A stretch of 64,000 nt of DNA from DASRDS01 sp035652495 (lineage in GTDB: Bacteria; Gemmatimonadota; Gemmatimonadetes; Gemmatimonadales; Gemmatimonadaceae). The DNA is taken from contig DASRDS010000236.1 in assembly GCA_035652495.1 (NCBI GenBank), forward strand, positions 1 through 64,000, written 5' to 3'. The position numbers and the translations under genes are program-made. Below, piece after piece: positions 26,518-34,588 of the stretch. Numbering within the stretch: the first letter of the stretch is position 1; every line of letters starts with the position of its first letter. Below the pieces are notes generated by a model. The model was given only the letters and a program-made list of their open reading frames with translations. It was not told the DNA's origin and did no database searches.

Positions 26518-27174
26518 TTAGGTACTTTCGCTACTCAGCCGCCACTCGATCGCGCGTTGCATCAGCGCTCTGGCGCTCGGCAGGGAGAGCTTGTCCTTGA
26601 TGTGTGCTTGATACGACTCGACCGTCTTGATGCTCAATCGCAACTCCTCGGCGATCTCGCGGGTTCCGTGGCCATCGCCGATCAACCGAAAGACCTCGAG
26701 CTCGCGGTCGCTCAAGGTCGAGATCAGACTCTGGGGCGAGCTGCCCTGCTTCGTGAGCTGTTGGAGCATCGTGTTGGCGATGCGATCGCTGACGTACAGC
26801 TCGCCGCCGAGAACGCGGCGGATCGCGATCAGCACGCGTTCTGTCGCTTCTTGCTTCATGATATAACCATTCGCTCCAGCGCGCAGCGCGCGTTCGGCAT
26901 ACATCGATTCATCGTGCACCGATAAGATCAGAATCGGCAGGCTCCTCTGCGTCGCGCGAATGCTCTTCAGGAGATCGAGCCCGTCCGGTCCGTTCAATGA
27001 CAGATCGAGTACGAGCACGTCCGGGTTCAACGCCGCCAGCGCCGCCGGCACGGACCACGCCGCCTCTGCCTCTCCACACACGATCAAATCGGCCTCTTGA
27101 TTGATAAGGAGTGACAGGCCCTGTCGAACGACGGGGTGGTCATCGACCAGGAAAACCCGATAGCGCTGGGTCAT
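26518..27174 (-). CDS. NarL/FixJ-family response regulator
   Basis: A 218-residue regulator. The receiver has acidic residues DD near 11-12, phospho-acceptor Asp about 57 (VLVLDLS) and a conserved Lys in the IMKQEA region. The C-terminal LuxR helix-turn-helix is LSDRELEVFRLIGDGHGTREIAEELRLS. The start at MTQRYRVFLV (27174) overlaps the end of the sensor kinase gene at 27171, which is degraded, so this regulator may be orphaned. Its targets are unknown. Confidence 0.9.
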   Translation of the reverse strand: MTQRYRVFLVDDHPVVRQGLSLLINQEADLIVCGEAEAAWSVPAALAALNPDVLVLDLSLNGPDGLDLLKSIRATQRSLPILILSVHDESMYAERALRAGANGYIMKQEATERVLIAIRRVLGGELYVSDRIANTMLQQLTKQGSSPQSLISTLSDRELEVFRLIGDGHGTREIAEELRLSIKTVESYQAHIKDKLSLPSARALMQRAIEWRLSSEST

Positions 27175-27536
27175 GTGCGCAACGGAAATCGGCACGAGAC
27201 GAGGGTGCCACTATCGCTGGCGCGGCGCGCTTCGAGTGACTCGCCGACTAGGTTCGGGCGATATCCCATAATATGCAGCCCCAATCCGGGCCGACTCGGC
27301 GTCGTGTCGGCCGAGCCGGCCCCATCATCCTCGATGGTGATATTGCCAACATCGCTCGCGCGATGCAATGAGACGCATACGCGCGGCGGCGTGGCGTGGT
27401 CGAATGGCGTTGGACACGGCTTCCTGCACGATATGATACAGCTGCGTTGCTACGCGCGTGCTCGCGGACTTGGCTTTGATCGGCATCGTCGGGTACGTCA
27501 TGGCTAGTGCGGTTCCCGACGTCGCACGCTATCTAC
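27171..27536 (-). pseudogene. Degraded sensor histidine kinase (truncated and frameshifted)
   Basis: Only the ATPase end of a NarX-type kinase remains. One frame reads VATQLYHIVQEAVSNAI (N box), then a shift near 27395-27405 leads into HATPPRVCVSLHRAS and ITIEDDGAG, GLGLHIMGYR and a normal C-terminus. Upstream an in-frame stop (TAG near 27537) cuts it off, and no sensor or HisKA domain is present. It would have been the partner of the NarL regulator whose start it overlaps. The frameshift could also be a sequencing error, but the missing N-terminus could not. Confidence 0.75.
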
Positions 27537-27570
27537 GCATGCGGCGCATGTAGAGCTAGGCGCTGCTCAC

Positions 27571-27768
27571 GGCTCGCTTCGCTTCGCCAATTATTCTCAT
27601 GGCTCGCTTCGCTTCGCCTATCATGCCGATATCATGCCAATATCACAGTGCGGCATATCATCATGGCGATATCATCATGCTGATATGAAAGTGCCAGATA
27701 TCAACATGCCGATATCATCATGCTGGATACCAAAGTGCCAGATATCAGCATGACCGAAGCGAAGCGAG
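27571..27768. repeat. AT-rich tandem repeat island with inverted-repeat flanks
   Basis: Two direct copies of GGCTCGCTTCGCTTCGCC occur at 27571-27588 and 27601-27618, and the inverse GAAGCGAAGCGAG at 27756-27768. Between them is an array of about nine 11-15-base units based on GATATCATCATGCC, with GATATC-like cores at 27628, 27639, 27654, 27668, 27682, 27697, 27711, 27726 and 27741. Three units form a 43-44-base higher-order repeat. No open frame or transposase accompanies it. The local composition is much lower in GC than the neighbours. Confidence 0.8.
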
Positions 27769-27786
27769 GTGACAAGAGCGCGAACG

Positions 27787-27858
27787 CAGTTAGTGCGAAA
27801 CCCAGTTAGTGCGAACCCAGTTAGTGCGAACCCAGTTAGTGCGAACCCCAGTTAGTGC
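27787..27858. repeat. Five-copy 15-bp tandem repeat at a gene end
   Basis: CAGTTAGTGC begins at 27787, 27803, 27818, 27833 and 27849, so the period is 15-16 bases; the unit reads CAGTTAGTGCGAACC. The last copy contains the TAA stop of the small gene ending at 27852 on the minus strand. The other four copies lie just downstream of that stop. This looks like slippage-type expansion of the gene's end. The copy number may vary between strains. Confidence 0.85.
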
Positions 27859-28097
27859 TTCACACTGTCGATCGCACTCTTAACGCGAGCTTCCAAGTCA
27901 GCAAGCTCCGTGTGAAACTTGTTGAGCCCATCGTGCGCCGCCGCCCCAGCCTGCTGCATCGCCGCATTCGCCTTCACGCGCAGATCCGCAAGCTTCGCGC
28001 TAGTCGCAGCCTGAGCCTTCGCGCCAGCGGCAGCCAACTCGCTTTTGACCTTGCTCATTTCAGCATTGAGCGCATCGAGATGCTGATCCATGTCCAT
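27852..28097 (-). CDS. Small amphipathic coiled-coil protein
   Basis: An 81-residue Ala/Lys/Glu-rich protein, MDMDQHLDALNAEMSKVK to DSVKH, predicted to be one or two long amphipathic helices. A good ribosome site GGGAG lies seven bases before the ATG at 28097. There is no signal or membrane helix. It resembles small phasin- or LEA-like helical proteins in composition, but I assign no function. Its stop codon forms part of the 15-bp tandem repeat. Confidence 0.6.
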   Translation of the reverse strand: MDMDQHLDALNAEMSKVKSELAAAGAKAQAATSAKLADLRVKANAAMQQAGAAAHDGLNKFHTELADLEARVKSAIDSVKH

Positions 28098-28304
28098 GCA
28101 CGCTCCCAGTCGGGGTTGACTCAATTGTAGCCGTGTCCGTTCCAGCGGCCAATCCCGTTCTGTCTGACAGAACCATGCTCTTTGGCGGCAGTTCAAGCGG
28201 AACGACACGTTACAATTGGGAGCCCGCACGCTTAGGTGTGGCGTGCCAATCCGAGCGGCGTATTCGCGGACTGGAATCCGAACGTGGACTGTAACGCCCG
28301 TCCA

Positions 28305-29297
28305 CTAGTCGTCGTGGACGAGCCGAGCACTCCAGGCGGAAAGCTCGTCGTACTCCGTCCGCGCACCGGCGCGCTCGAATAAGTCGAGCGCTGCCTGCGC
28401 ATGCTGCTTGGCCTCGGCGACTGCTCCGCGCGCCGCCGACAGTTGGGCGCGCGCGCGAAAGGTTTCGCCCTCGAGGAGCGGGTTCGCATGACGCGCGGCG
28501 AAGGCTGAGGCGCGCTCCAGTGCGGCTGCCGCATCGCTGAACGCGCCGGCGGCGATGCAGGCGAGGCCGAGGACGCGAAGGCCGTCGGCGGTGCCGGCGG
28601 GATCGCCGAGTCCCAGGCATTCGGTGGCGCCGCGAAGGGCGGCGACGCGTGCGACCGCGTGATCGCCCCGGCGGAGCGCCAGTTCGGCGCGGCCGATGCG
28701 GGCGAGCGCGGCCAGTCGCGCGGCGGGCACGGCGCGCGCGAACTCGATCGCGCGCTGCTCGCACTCGTCGGCGCGATCCAGCTCGCCCAGGTCGCGATAG
28801 CTGATCGCCATGTTGTGGTAGCTCTCGGCGAGCCCCCGCGCGTTGCCGAGTCGCTGGTACGCGGGCACCGCGAGCTTGTACATCACGAGCGCATCGACCC
28901 GACGCCCGCGCACGTTCTCGATCTGTCCCAGGTTGTTGATGGCGCGCGCGACGAGGAGCGGATCGTCCTCCTGCTCGCCCAGCTCGACCGCGCGCCGAAA
29001 CGCCAGCTCGGCGCCATCGAGTTGCCCCAGCTCGAACTGCGCGGCGCCCCACAGGTTCATGGCGCGCCGCAGGCTCACCCAATCGCCGCTGCGCTCGACA
29101 TCCGGCAGCGCGCGCCGCAGCAACGCCTCGGCCTCACGCGTCCGCGCGGAGCGGAGCAATGCCTCGCCGATGAGCGTGACCTGCTCGGGCTCGGGCGCAC
29201 CGTCGTTGGGGTTTCCCAACAGGTTCAGCACCTCACCCCAGCGGCCGGCGCGAGCATGCTCGCGCGCGGTACTCAGTTCCTCAGTAAGCAGTGGCAT
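28305..29297 (-). CDS. TPR-repeat protein
   Basis: A 330-residue protein made of tetratricopeptide-like helix pairs (LLRRALPDVERSGDW, ELAFRRAVELGEQED, ARAINNLGQIENVRGR, YHNMAISYRDLGELD) and no other domain. Such proteins are scaffolds for protein-protein contacts. It is the last gene of a three-gene operon with a sigma-54-type activator and a lipoprotein; its start overlaps the lipoprotein stop by 17 bases. The overlap implies translational coupling. The partner protein is not identified. Confidence 0.75.
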   Translation of the reverse strand: MPLLTEELSTAREHARAGRWGEVLNLLGNPNDGAPEPEQVTLIGEALLRSARTREAEALLRRALPDVERSGDWVSLRRAMNLWGAAQFELGQLDGAELAFRRAVELGEQEDDPLLVARAINNLGQIENVRGRRVDALVMYKLAVPAYQRLGNARGLAESYHNMAISYRDLGELDRADECEQRAIEFARAVPAARLAALARIGRAELALRRGDHAVARVAALRGATECLGLGDPAGTADGLRVLGLACIAAGAFSDAAAALERASAFAARHANPLLEGETFRARAQLSAARGAVAEAKQHAQAALDLFERAGARTEYDELSAWSARLVHDD

Positions 29298-29838
29298 AAA
29301 CGGTGAAGCCGCCGACCTTCCCCGTCACCGTCTGCATCGACGGATTCGGAACACTCGACACCTTGTGCCACTGCTGCCCCGGTTGCTCCTGACGCCAGAG
29401 CGACAGGCGCGATTCCGTCGAGTCCGAGAGACCGTTCTTCGCGTGCGCGAACGAGAGCGTCAGCAGGGCCGGATGGCCATTCACGAACGTCAACCCGGAC
29501 GGCTGAAAGCCGACGATCAACTCTGAGGAATCGGCGATGGCGACGGTGATGAGCACCGAGTCCCCGGTGGACAACGCCAATGATTTCGGGCCGACGTCGA
29601 ACGTCATGAACGGCGTCGAGTCCGCGTAGTACAAGGACACGCTGCGATCCTGTCCGGCGACCGCATAGAACTGCACGGTGTCGGAGATAAACCCGGGTGC
29701 GCCCGAGTCCGGCTTCAGAAAATGCAGTGACGACTGCGACACCGCCTGATCGGCGGGATTCGCACTGGGGTCGCTCGCGCTCGAGCACCCAGCGATCATC
29801 AGGCCGGCGACGATCGGAACCCACGATTTATGCGTCAT
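29281..29838 (-). CDS. Hypothetical lipoprotein
   Basis: A 185-residue exported protein with a lipobox (GLMIAGC, Cys near residue 18) followed by a Ser/Asp-rich linker and a beta-rich domain with no known signature. It lies between the sigma-54-type activator (11-base overlap) and the TPR protein. Membrane anchoring beside a regulator suggests it may be a sensor or target of the system, but this is inference. Confidence 0.65.
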   Translation of the reverse strand: MTHKSWVPIVAGLMIAGCSSASDPSANPADQAVSQSSLHFLKPDSGAPGFISDTVQFYAVAGQDRSVSLYYADSTPFMTFDVGPKSLALSTGDSVLITVAIADSSELIVGFQPSGLTFVNGHPALLTLSFAHAKNGLSDSTESRLSLWRQEQPGQQWHKVSSVPNPSMQTVTGKVGGFTVYATAY

Positions 29839-31213
29839 CGGTTATCTCATCCGGCTCATCGAGCAGGCGTTTGAGTCGCGTACGGGAAATCCCCAGTTGA
29901 CGAGCCGCCTCGCTCTTATTGCCGCGACAGCGTTCAACCGCGGAGTGCACCGCCGCCCGAATCGTCGCGTCCAAGGGCTGCAGTCCCATTCCCGTACTGG
30001 CGCCGGGCGCACTGGTCTGGGTGGGTTCGGGGTCCGTAATGAAATCCGCGGGTTCGAGCGTGGTCGCGTTCGAGAGCAGCAGCGTCCTTTCGATGACGTT
30101 GCGAAGCTCACGGACGTTTCCGGGCCAATCGCGCGCCGTCAGCGCGACTTGCGCGCTCCGGCCCAGTGTCGGCTCCGGGAGCCCGTATTCCGCGGCGAAT
30201 TTCGTGATAAAGTGGCGCGCCAGAGGCACAATGTCTTCCCGCCGCGACCGGAGTGGCGGAATCGTGATGGGGACGACATTGAGCCGGAAATAGAGATCTT
30301 CGCGGAACGTGCCCTTGCGGACGGCTTCCGCGAGATCGACGTGGGATGCGGCGATGACTCGAATATCCACGGGGATCGGCCGCGTGCCGCCGACACGACG
30401 CAGCACGCGCTCCTCGAGGACGCGGAGCAGCTTGCCCTGGAGCGGTCCCGCCAGGTGCCCCACCTCGTCGAGCAGCAGGGTACCGCCTGAGGCGACCTCG
30501 AAGAGTCCCGCCTTCGCGTTCGTGGCTCCGGTAAACGCGCCGCGCTCGTGCCCAAAGAGCTCACTCTCGAGCAGCTGATCGGGAATCGCGGCGCAGTTCA
30601 CGTCCACGAATGGCGCGCTCTGACGCGGGCCTTGATAGTGAATCGCGCGCGCGACGAGCTCTTTGCCCGTGCCGGTTTCGCCGTTCAGGAGAACGGTGAC
30701 CGACGGATGTGGGATGATGCGTGCGGCGCGCTCGAGGGCGGCGTTGAGCGCGGCGCTCGTGCCGATGATGCCGTCGAACCGGTACTTCTCGCGCTCGACG
30801 TCAGTGAACGTGGTCCGCGCGGCCGAGGCCCGCATCGTGTCGAAGCGTACTCTGAGCCACGATGACAGCGCGTCACGATCGCCTGGCAGCGCGAAGTACT
30901 CCGATGCGCCCGCGCGGCCGATCGTGCCCGCGAGGCGATGATCCGCTCGCGCGCCGACCGCGCCGACTTCCATACCGCTCCCCACGAGGCGCCGGACGAG
31001 TGGCTCGAGCTGTTCTTCTTCGCCCGGCGCGACGACGAGCGTGATCGTGTCGGCGCGCGGCACGACGTCACCAGGGTCCGCCGTCACCGTGAGCGCGACT
31101 TCGCACTCGGTGGCGACACTGGGCCAGAGCGTACGGAACGACTCGCCGTTCTGGACGACGACGAGGCGGGGGCGAAGCTCAGGTGCCGTGGCCAAGCGAG
31201 CCGTGCCGCTCAA
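29828..31213 (-). CDS. Sigma-54-dependent activator with pseudo-receiver domain
   Basis: A 461-residue bacterial enhancer-binding protein. Its N-terminal ~120 residues have receiver-like layout, but the usual phospho-Asp and Lys are not seen (LVVAPGEE and FALPGDRD at their sites). The AAA+ domain is intact: GETGTGKE, ELFGHERGAFTGAT near 216-229 with the GAFTGA sigma-54 loop, LLLDEVG, and FREDLYFRL. The C-terminus is a Fis-type HTH (KSEAARQLGISRTRLKRLL). It therefore activates sigma-54 promoters without normal phosphorylation. It is divergent from the ECF sigma gene. Confidence 0.9.
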   Translation of the reverse strand: MSGTARLATAPELRPRLVVVQNGESFRTLWPSVATECEVALTVTADPGDVVPRADTITLVVAPGEEEQLEPLVRRLVGSGMEVGAVGARADHRLAGTIGRAGASEYFALPGDRDALSSWLRVRFDTMRASAARTTFTDVEREKYRFDGIIGTSAALNAALERAARIIPHPSVTVLLNGETGTGKELVARAIHYQGPRQSAPFVDVNCAAIPDQLLESELFGHERGAFTGATNAKAGLFEVASGGTLLLDEVGHLAGPLQGKLLRVLEERVLRRVGGTRPIPVDIRVIAASHVDLAEAVRKGTFREDLYFRLNVVPITIPPLRSRREDIVPLARHFITKFAAEYGLPEPTLGRSAQVALTARDWPGNVRELRNVIERTLLLSNATTLEPADFITDPEPTQTSAPGASTGMGLQPLDATIRAAVHSAVERCRGNKSEAARQLGISRTRLKRLLDEPDEITDDA

Positions 31214-31379
31214 TTGCGCGTCTCTCGGGAGCTAACATGTGTTCTTACCGTAGAGCAGGCTTTGAGCCGGCTCCAATTTCTCTTGTCCTCTGCTAACCTA
31301 TGTTGCTGTAAGAGTTTGGCCAGTGTGATTTTCAACACCCTGGCGTCCCCTGGTCCGAAACGATCCACGTAGTATCGTA

Positions 31380-31949
31380 ATGAGCCGATGTGTTGCGCGA
31401 CTGACCATACCTCCGTCACCATGCTACGTGGGTTCTGAGATCGATCCCGACGCGCTCTTTGTCCTGTTTTATAACGAGCTCCACCAGCTCGCGGAGGCCA
31501 GCCTTCGCCGCGCGGGTGGAATCACGCTCGGCACCACGACGCTGATCCACGAAGCGTATCTCAACATCATCAATCGCGAACAGTTGGAGTTCGTCGATCG
31601 CTCGCGATTCCTCGCCTACGCGTCGCGCGCGATGCGAGGACTCACGATCGACTACGCGCGTCGTCGCCGCGCGGCCAAACGCGGCGGCGGGCTGCAGATC
31701 ACGCTCGACGAGGCCGAGGGTCCGTCGGCCGATGTGATCAAGACCAGCGAGGAGCTCGAACGCCTCGGCGATGCGCTCACCGATCTCGCGAAGCTCGAGC
31801 CGTCGTTGGCCGAGTTGGTCGATCTGCACTTCTTCGCCGGGTTCTCGTTTATCGAGATCGCCCAACTTCGCGGCGTCTCCGATCGCACCGTGCAGCGCGA
31901 TTGGCGGAAGGCGCGACTCCTACTGCATCACGCGTTGCTGGAGCGCTAG
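31380..31949 (+). CDS. ECF RNA polymerase sigma factor, Sig-70_X6 type
   Basis: A ~189-residue ECF sigma factor. Region 2 has LGTTTLIHEAYLNI and RFLAYASRAMRGLTIDYARRR; region 4 contains LAELVDLHFFAGFSFIEIAQLRGVSDRTVQRDW. This variant is typical of Acidobacteria, Planctomycetes and Gemmatimonadota and is often beside a Ser/Thr kinase, as here. An in-frame GTG at 31428 gives a more typical N-terminus and may be the true start. No classical anti-sigma factor gene is adjacent. Confidence 0.85.
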   Translation: MSRCVARLTIPPSPCYVGSEIDPDALFVLFYNELHQLAEASLRRAGGITLGTTTLIHEAYLNIINREQLEFVDRSRFLAYASRAMRGLTIDYARRRRAAKRGGGLQITLDEAEGPSADVIKTSEELERLGDALTDLAKLEPSLAELVDLHFFAGFSFIEIAQLRGVSDRTVQRDWRKARLLLHHALLER

Positions 31950-34517
31950 GGCGGCTTTGGTGAGCGGGTGCTGCTCACCGGCGCCGACTGTGAGTGCCGG
32001 CACCGCGCGCGCGATCGCCGTGCGCGCCGCGGTCGTATCGCCACTGGCTAAGAGCGCGCGCGCTTCCAGCAGATGCGACTCACCGACGAACGCGCTCCGC
32101 ATCTCCGTGAGCGAATCCTGGGTCACGCCGGCCCGGGCGCCCGCCGCATACTCGAGGGCCTCCGCTGGTTGCCCAGCCTCGATCGCCAGCTCGCCGGCGA
32201 GGATGAGGGACGGGTAGAAAATCCGCATGCGCTTGCCCTCGAAATACCCGACCGAGTGGAGGACGCCGGAGACGAGGCGTCGCGCATCGCCGATCTGGCC
32301 GTTCATGAACGCCAGGCGGCCCTCGAGCAAGCGATAGTCGGTGACGTAGTCGTCGACTTTCTTGAGGTTCGGATTCGCGCTCAACGGATGGAATCGCGCC
32401 ATCGTCTGTCGCGCCGCATCGATGTCGCCAGCTCTCAGCTGCGCTTCAGCCAACCCATAGAGCGCCCGCCCTTGCCAATACCGATCGCTGTCGGCGGCGG
32501 CCTGTGCGGCGAGCATCGAGAAGTACTTGGTGGCCGAGTCGAAATCGGCTTGTTGCATCGCGATGTCGGCGTAGTGAATCAACGGCTGCGGCGGCATGTG
32601 TCCCGTCGGATCGCTTTGGCGCGCTCGAAGCAACGCATCATGAAACGCGCGCTCGGCTGCCGCGGTCTCACCCAAGCGCTTCAGGGTCAGCGCCATGTCG
32701 TGCTCGGTAATGGCGGCATCCATCGTCGAGCCGCGTCCGGACGAATCCAGGAGCGCGCTGGCGTGATGGTAGGCGGTGATGGCCTCGCGCGGGTGCTTCG
32801 CTATATCGAGTGCGCCGGCAAGCGTTCCCAGGAGATTCAGGTAAAACGCATCCGACCGCTTGCCGAGACTGTCGCGGATTTGAATCGCCCGGCGCACGTC
32901 GTCGGCGCCCTCTTCCGGCGGCCCGCGTGTCTGCTCGACCTGCAGGTTCCCAAGTATGTAAAGACAAAACGCATGCGCTTCGGGCTCCGGGTGTGCCCGG
33001 AGCAATGATTCGGCCACCGCCACCGCGTGATAGGCCTCGTCGTAGGATCCACGCGTTCGATAATTGTCCGCTTGACGGCATCGAATCTCGCTCAGCTGGT
33101 CGGCGGTGGCGATCGACTCCGCTCGTGTGAGCAGCGCCCCGCGGATTTTATCGTCGCCCAGGTCCGCGTATCGATCCGAGAGCTGCATGAGCAGCGTCGC
33201 CAGGACTCGCGGGTCGCCCGCGTACTGGCGTTCGAGGACGGTCCGCGCGCGATCGACGATGTCGTGCATCGTGAGCGGTTTGTCGCCGATCTGCGACATG
33301 AGGAGGGACTGGAACTCGATCTGTGCATCGGCGCGCTGGCTGGCAAAGACCGCGGCGTCGCGCTGACGGCGTGCGTTCTCCATCTGCGCGATCGAGAACC
33401 CCGTCGCGGCCGCGAGGGCGAGGATGGTCGCCGCTGTCGCGAGGACGGGTACCCGATGGCGCTGGATGAACTTGCCGGCGCGATAGCCGAAGGAGGTCGC
33501 CCGCGCGCTGATGGGCTCTTGCCTCAGATAGCGGCGCAGGTCGTCCGCGAGCTCGGCGACGGTCTGATAGCGCTCGCGTGGATCCTTGTGCAGTGCTTTG
33601 TCGACGATCGTGCCGAGATCGCCCAGGGGCAGCGGTACGGGTTGACGCTCGTGCAAGGCGCGCAGCGTTTCGAGCGCGGTGTGACACCCTTCCGCCGTCG
33701 GATGGCGACCGGACAGCAACAGGTAGAGCAACACGCCCAGCGCGTACACATCGGTCGCCGTCGTGACGACGTCCCCCGTCGCTTGCTCCGGCGCCGCGAA
33801 CTCCGGCGTGAGCACGTGCGATCCCTCGACCGTGACGGCTTTCGCGTCGAGCAGCTTCGCGATGCCGAAGTCCAGCAACTTCACCGTGCCGTCGGTGGTG
33901 ACCAGGATATTCGACGGCTTGAGGTCGCGATGAACGATCAGGTTCGCGTGCGCGTGGCTCACCGCATCGGCGACCTGCAGTATGAGCTCGAGCCGTTGGG
34001 AGACGGTGAGCTGATGCGACGTCGCGTACTCGTCGATCGGTTGCCCGTCGATGTACTCGAGCACGAGATACGGCTGCCCGCCGGGACCGACGCCGGCATC
34101 GAGCAGTCGCGCGATGCCGGGGTGCGCGAGTCGCGCGAGCATCGAGCCCTCGCGCCGAAATCGCGTCTGGCCCGCGGGACTCAACCGCGCCAGGTTGAGC
34201 AGCTTGACAGCGGCGAGCCCCTCGAAGCGTCCGTCGGTGCGACGCGCGAGCCATACGGAGCCCATGCCGCCATGTCCGAGCTCGCGGGCCAGCGTGTAGG
34301 CCCCAAGGACGAGCCCTTCGAGCGTGACGTCGATCGGCTTCGCGAGGAATCCCACGCGGTCGGCATCGGCATCTTCCGACAGGAGCGAGACGAGTTCGTC
34401 GGCTAGGCCGGGTGACGACTGGCGCAGATCGCGCAGCCACGTATCGCGCTCTTCATCCGAGAGGTCGAGCACCCGATCGAGCAGGGGTTCGAGGGCGAGC
34501 CAGCGATCGCGATCCAT
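31920..34517 (-). CDS. Ser/Thr protein kinase with TPR-like C-terminus
   Basis: An 865-residue PknB-type membrane kinase. Residues ~72-345 are a Hanks kinase: GHGGMGSV loop, AVKLL (Lys 105), HRDLKPSN (catalytic Asp 198), DFG at 216-218. One transmembrane helix follows near residue 360 (VPVLATAATILALAAATG), then a long helical repeat region resembling TPRs. The gene runs tail-to-tail with the ECF sigma gene and overlaps its end by 30 bases. In this family the kinase may phosphorylate the sigma factor or its partners; that is known only for some systems. Confidence 0.9.
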   Translation of the reverse strand: MDRDRWLALEPLLDRVLDLSDEERDTWLRDLRQSSPGLADELVSLLSEDADADRVGFLAKPIDVTLEGLVLGAYTLARELGHGGMGSVWLARRTDGRFEGLAAVKLLNLARLSPAGQTRFRREGSMLARLAHPGIARLLDAGVGPGGQPYLVLEYIDGQPIDEYATSHQLTVSQRLELILQVADAVSHAHANLIVHRDLKPSNILVTTDGTVKLLDFGIAKLLDAKAVTVEGSHVLTPEFAAPEQATGDVVTTATDVYALGVLLYLLLSGRHPTAEGCHTALETLRALHERQPVPLPLGDLGTIVDKALHKDPRERYQTVAELADDLRRYLRQEPISARATSFGYRAGKFIQRHRVPVLATAATILALAAATGFSIAQMENARRQRDAAVFASQRADAQIEFQSLLMSQIGDKPLTMHDIVDRARTVLERQYAGDPRVLATLLMQLSDRYADLGDDKIRGALLTRAESIATADQLSEIRCRQADNYRTRGSYDEAYHAVAVAESLLRAHPEPEAHAFCLYILGNLQVEQTRGPPEEGADDVRRAIQIRDSLGKRSDAFYLNLLGTLAGALDIAKHPREAITAYHHASALLDSSGRGSTMDAAITEHDMALTLKRLGETAAAERAFHDALLRARQSDPTGHMPPQPLIHYADIAMQQADFDSATKYFSMLAAQAAADSDRYWQGRALYGLAEAQLRAGDIDAARQTMARFHPLSANPNLKKVDDYVTDYRLLEGRLAFMNGQIGDARRLVSGVLHSVGYFEGKRMRIFYPSLILAGELAIEAGQPAEALEYAAGARAGVTQDSLTEMRSAFVGESHLLEARALLASGDTTAARTAIARAVPALTVGAGEQHPLTKAALALQQRVMQ

Positions 34518-34588
34518 GAGAGCCACGATACTGCGTGTCGGGTTTCCGGGCCAGCGTGCGATTGACCGGGTAGCCCAGGAGCCCATAT

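Noticed and set aside
27571..27768. Insertion sequence or MITE
   Set aside because: There are inverted-repeat-like ends, but no transposase, no target-site duplication and no defined length, so an IS call is unsupported.
27571..27858. CRISPR-like array
   Set aside because: Units are only ~15 bases and contiguous, with no unique spacers of constant length and no cas genes.
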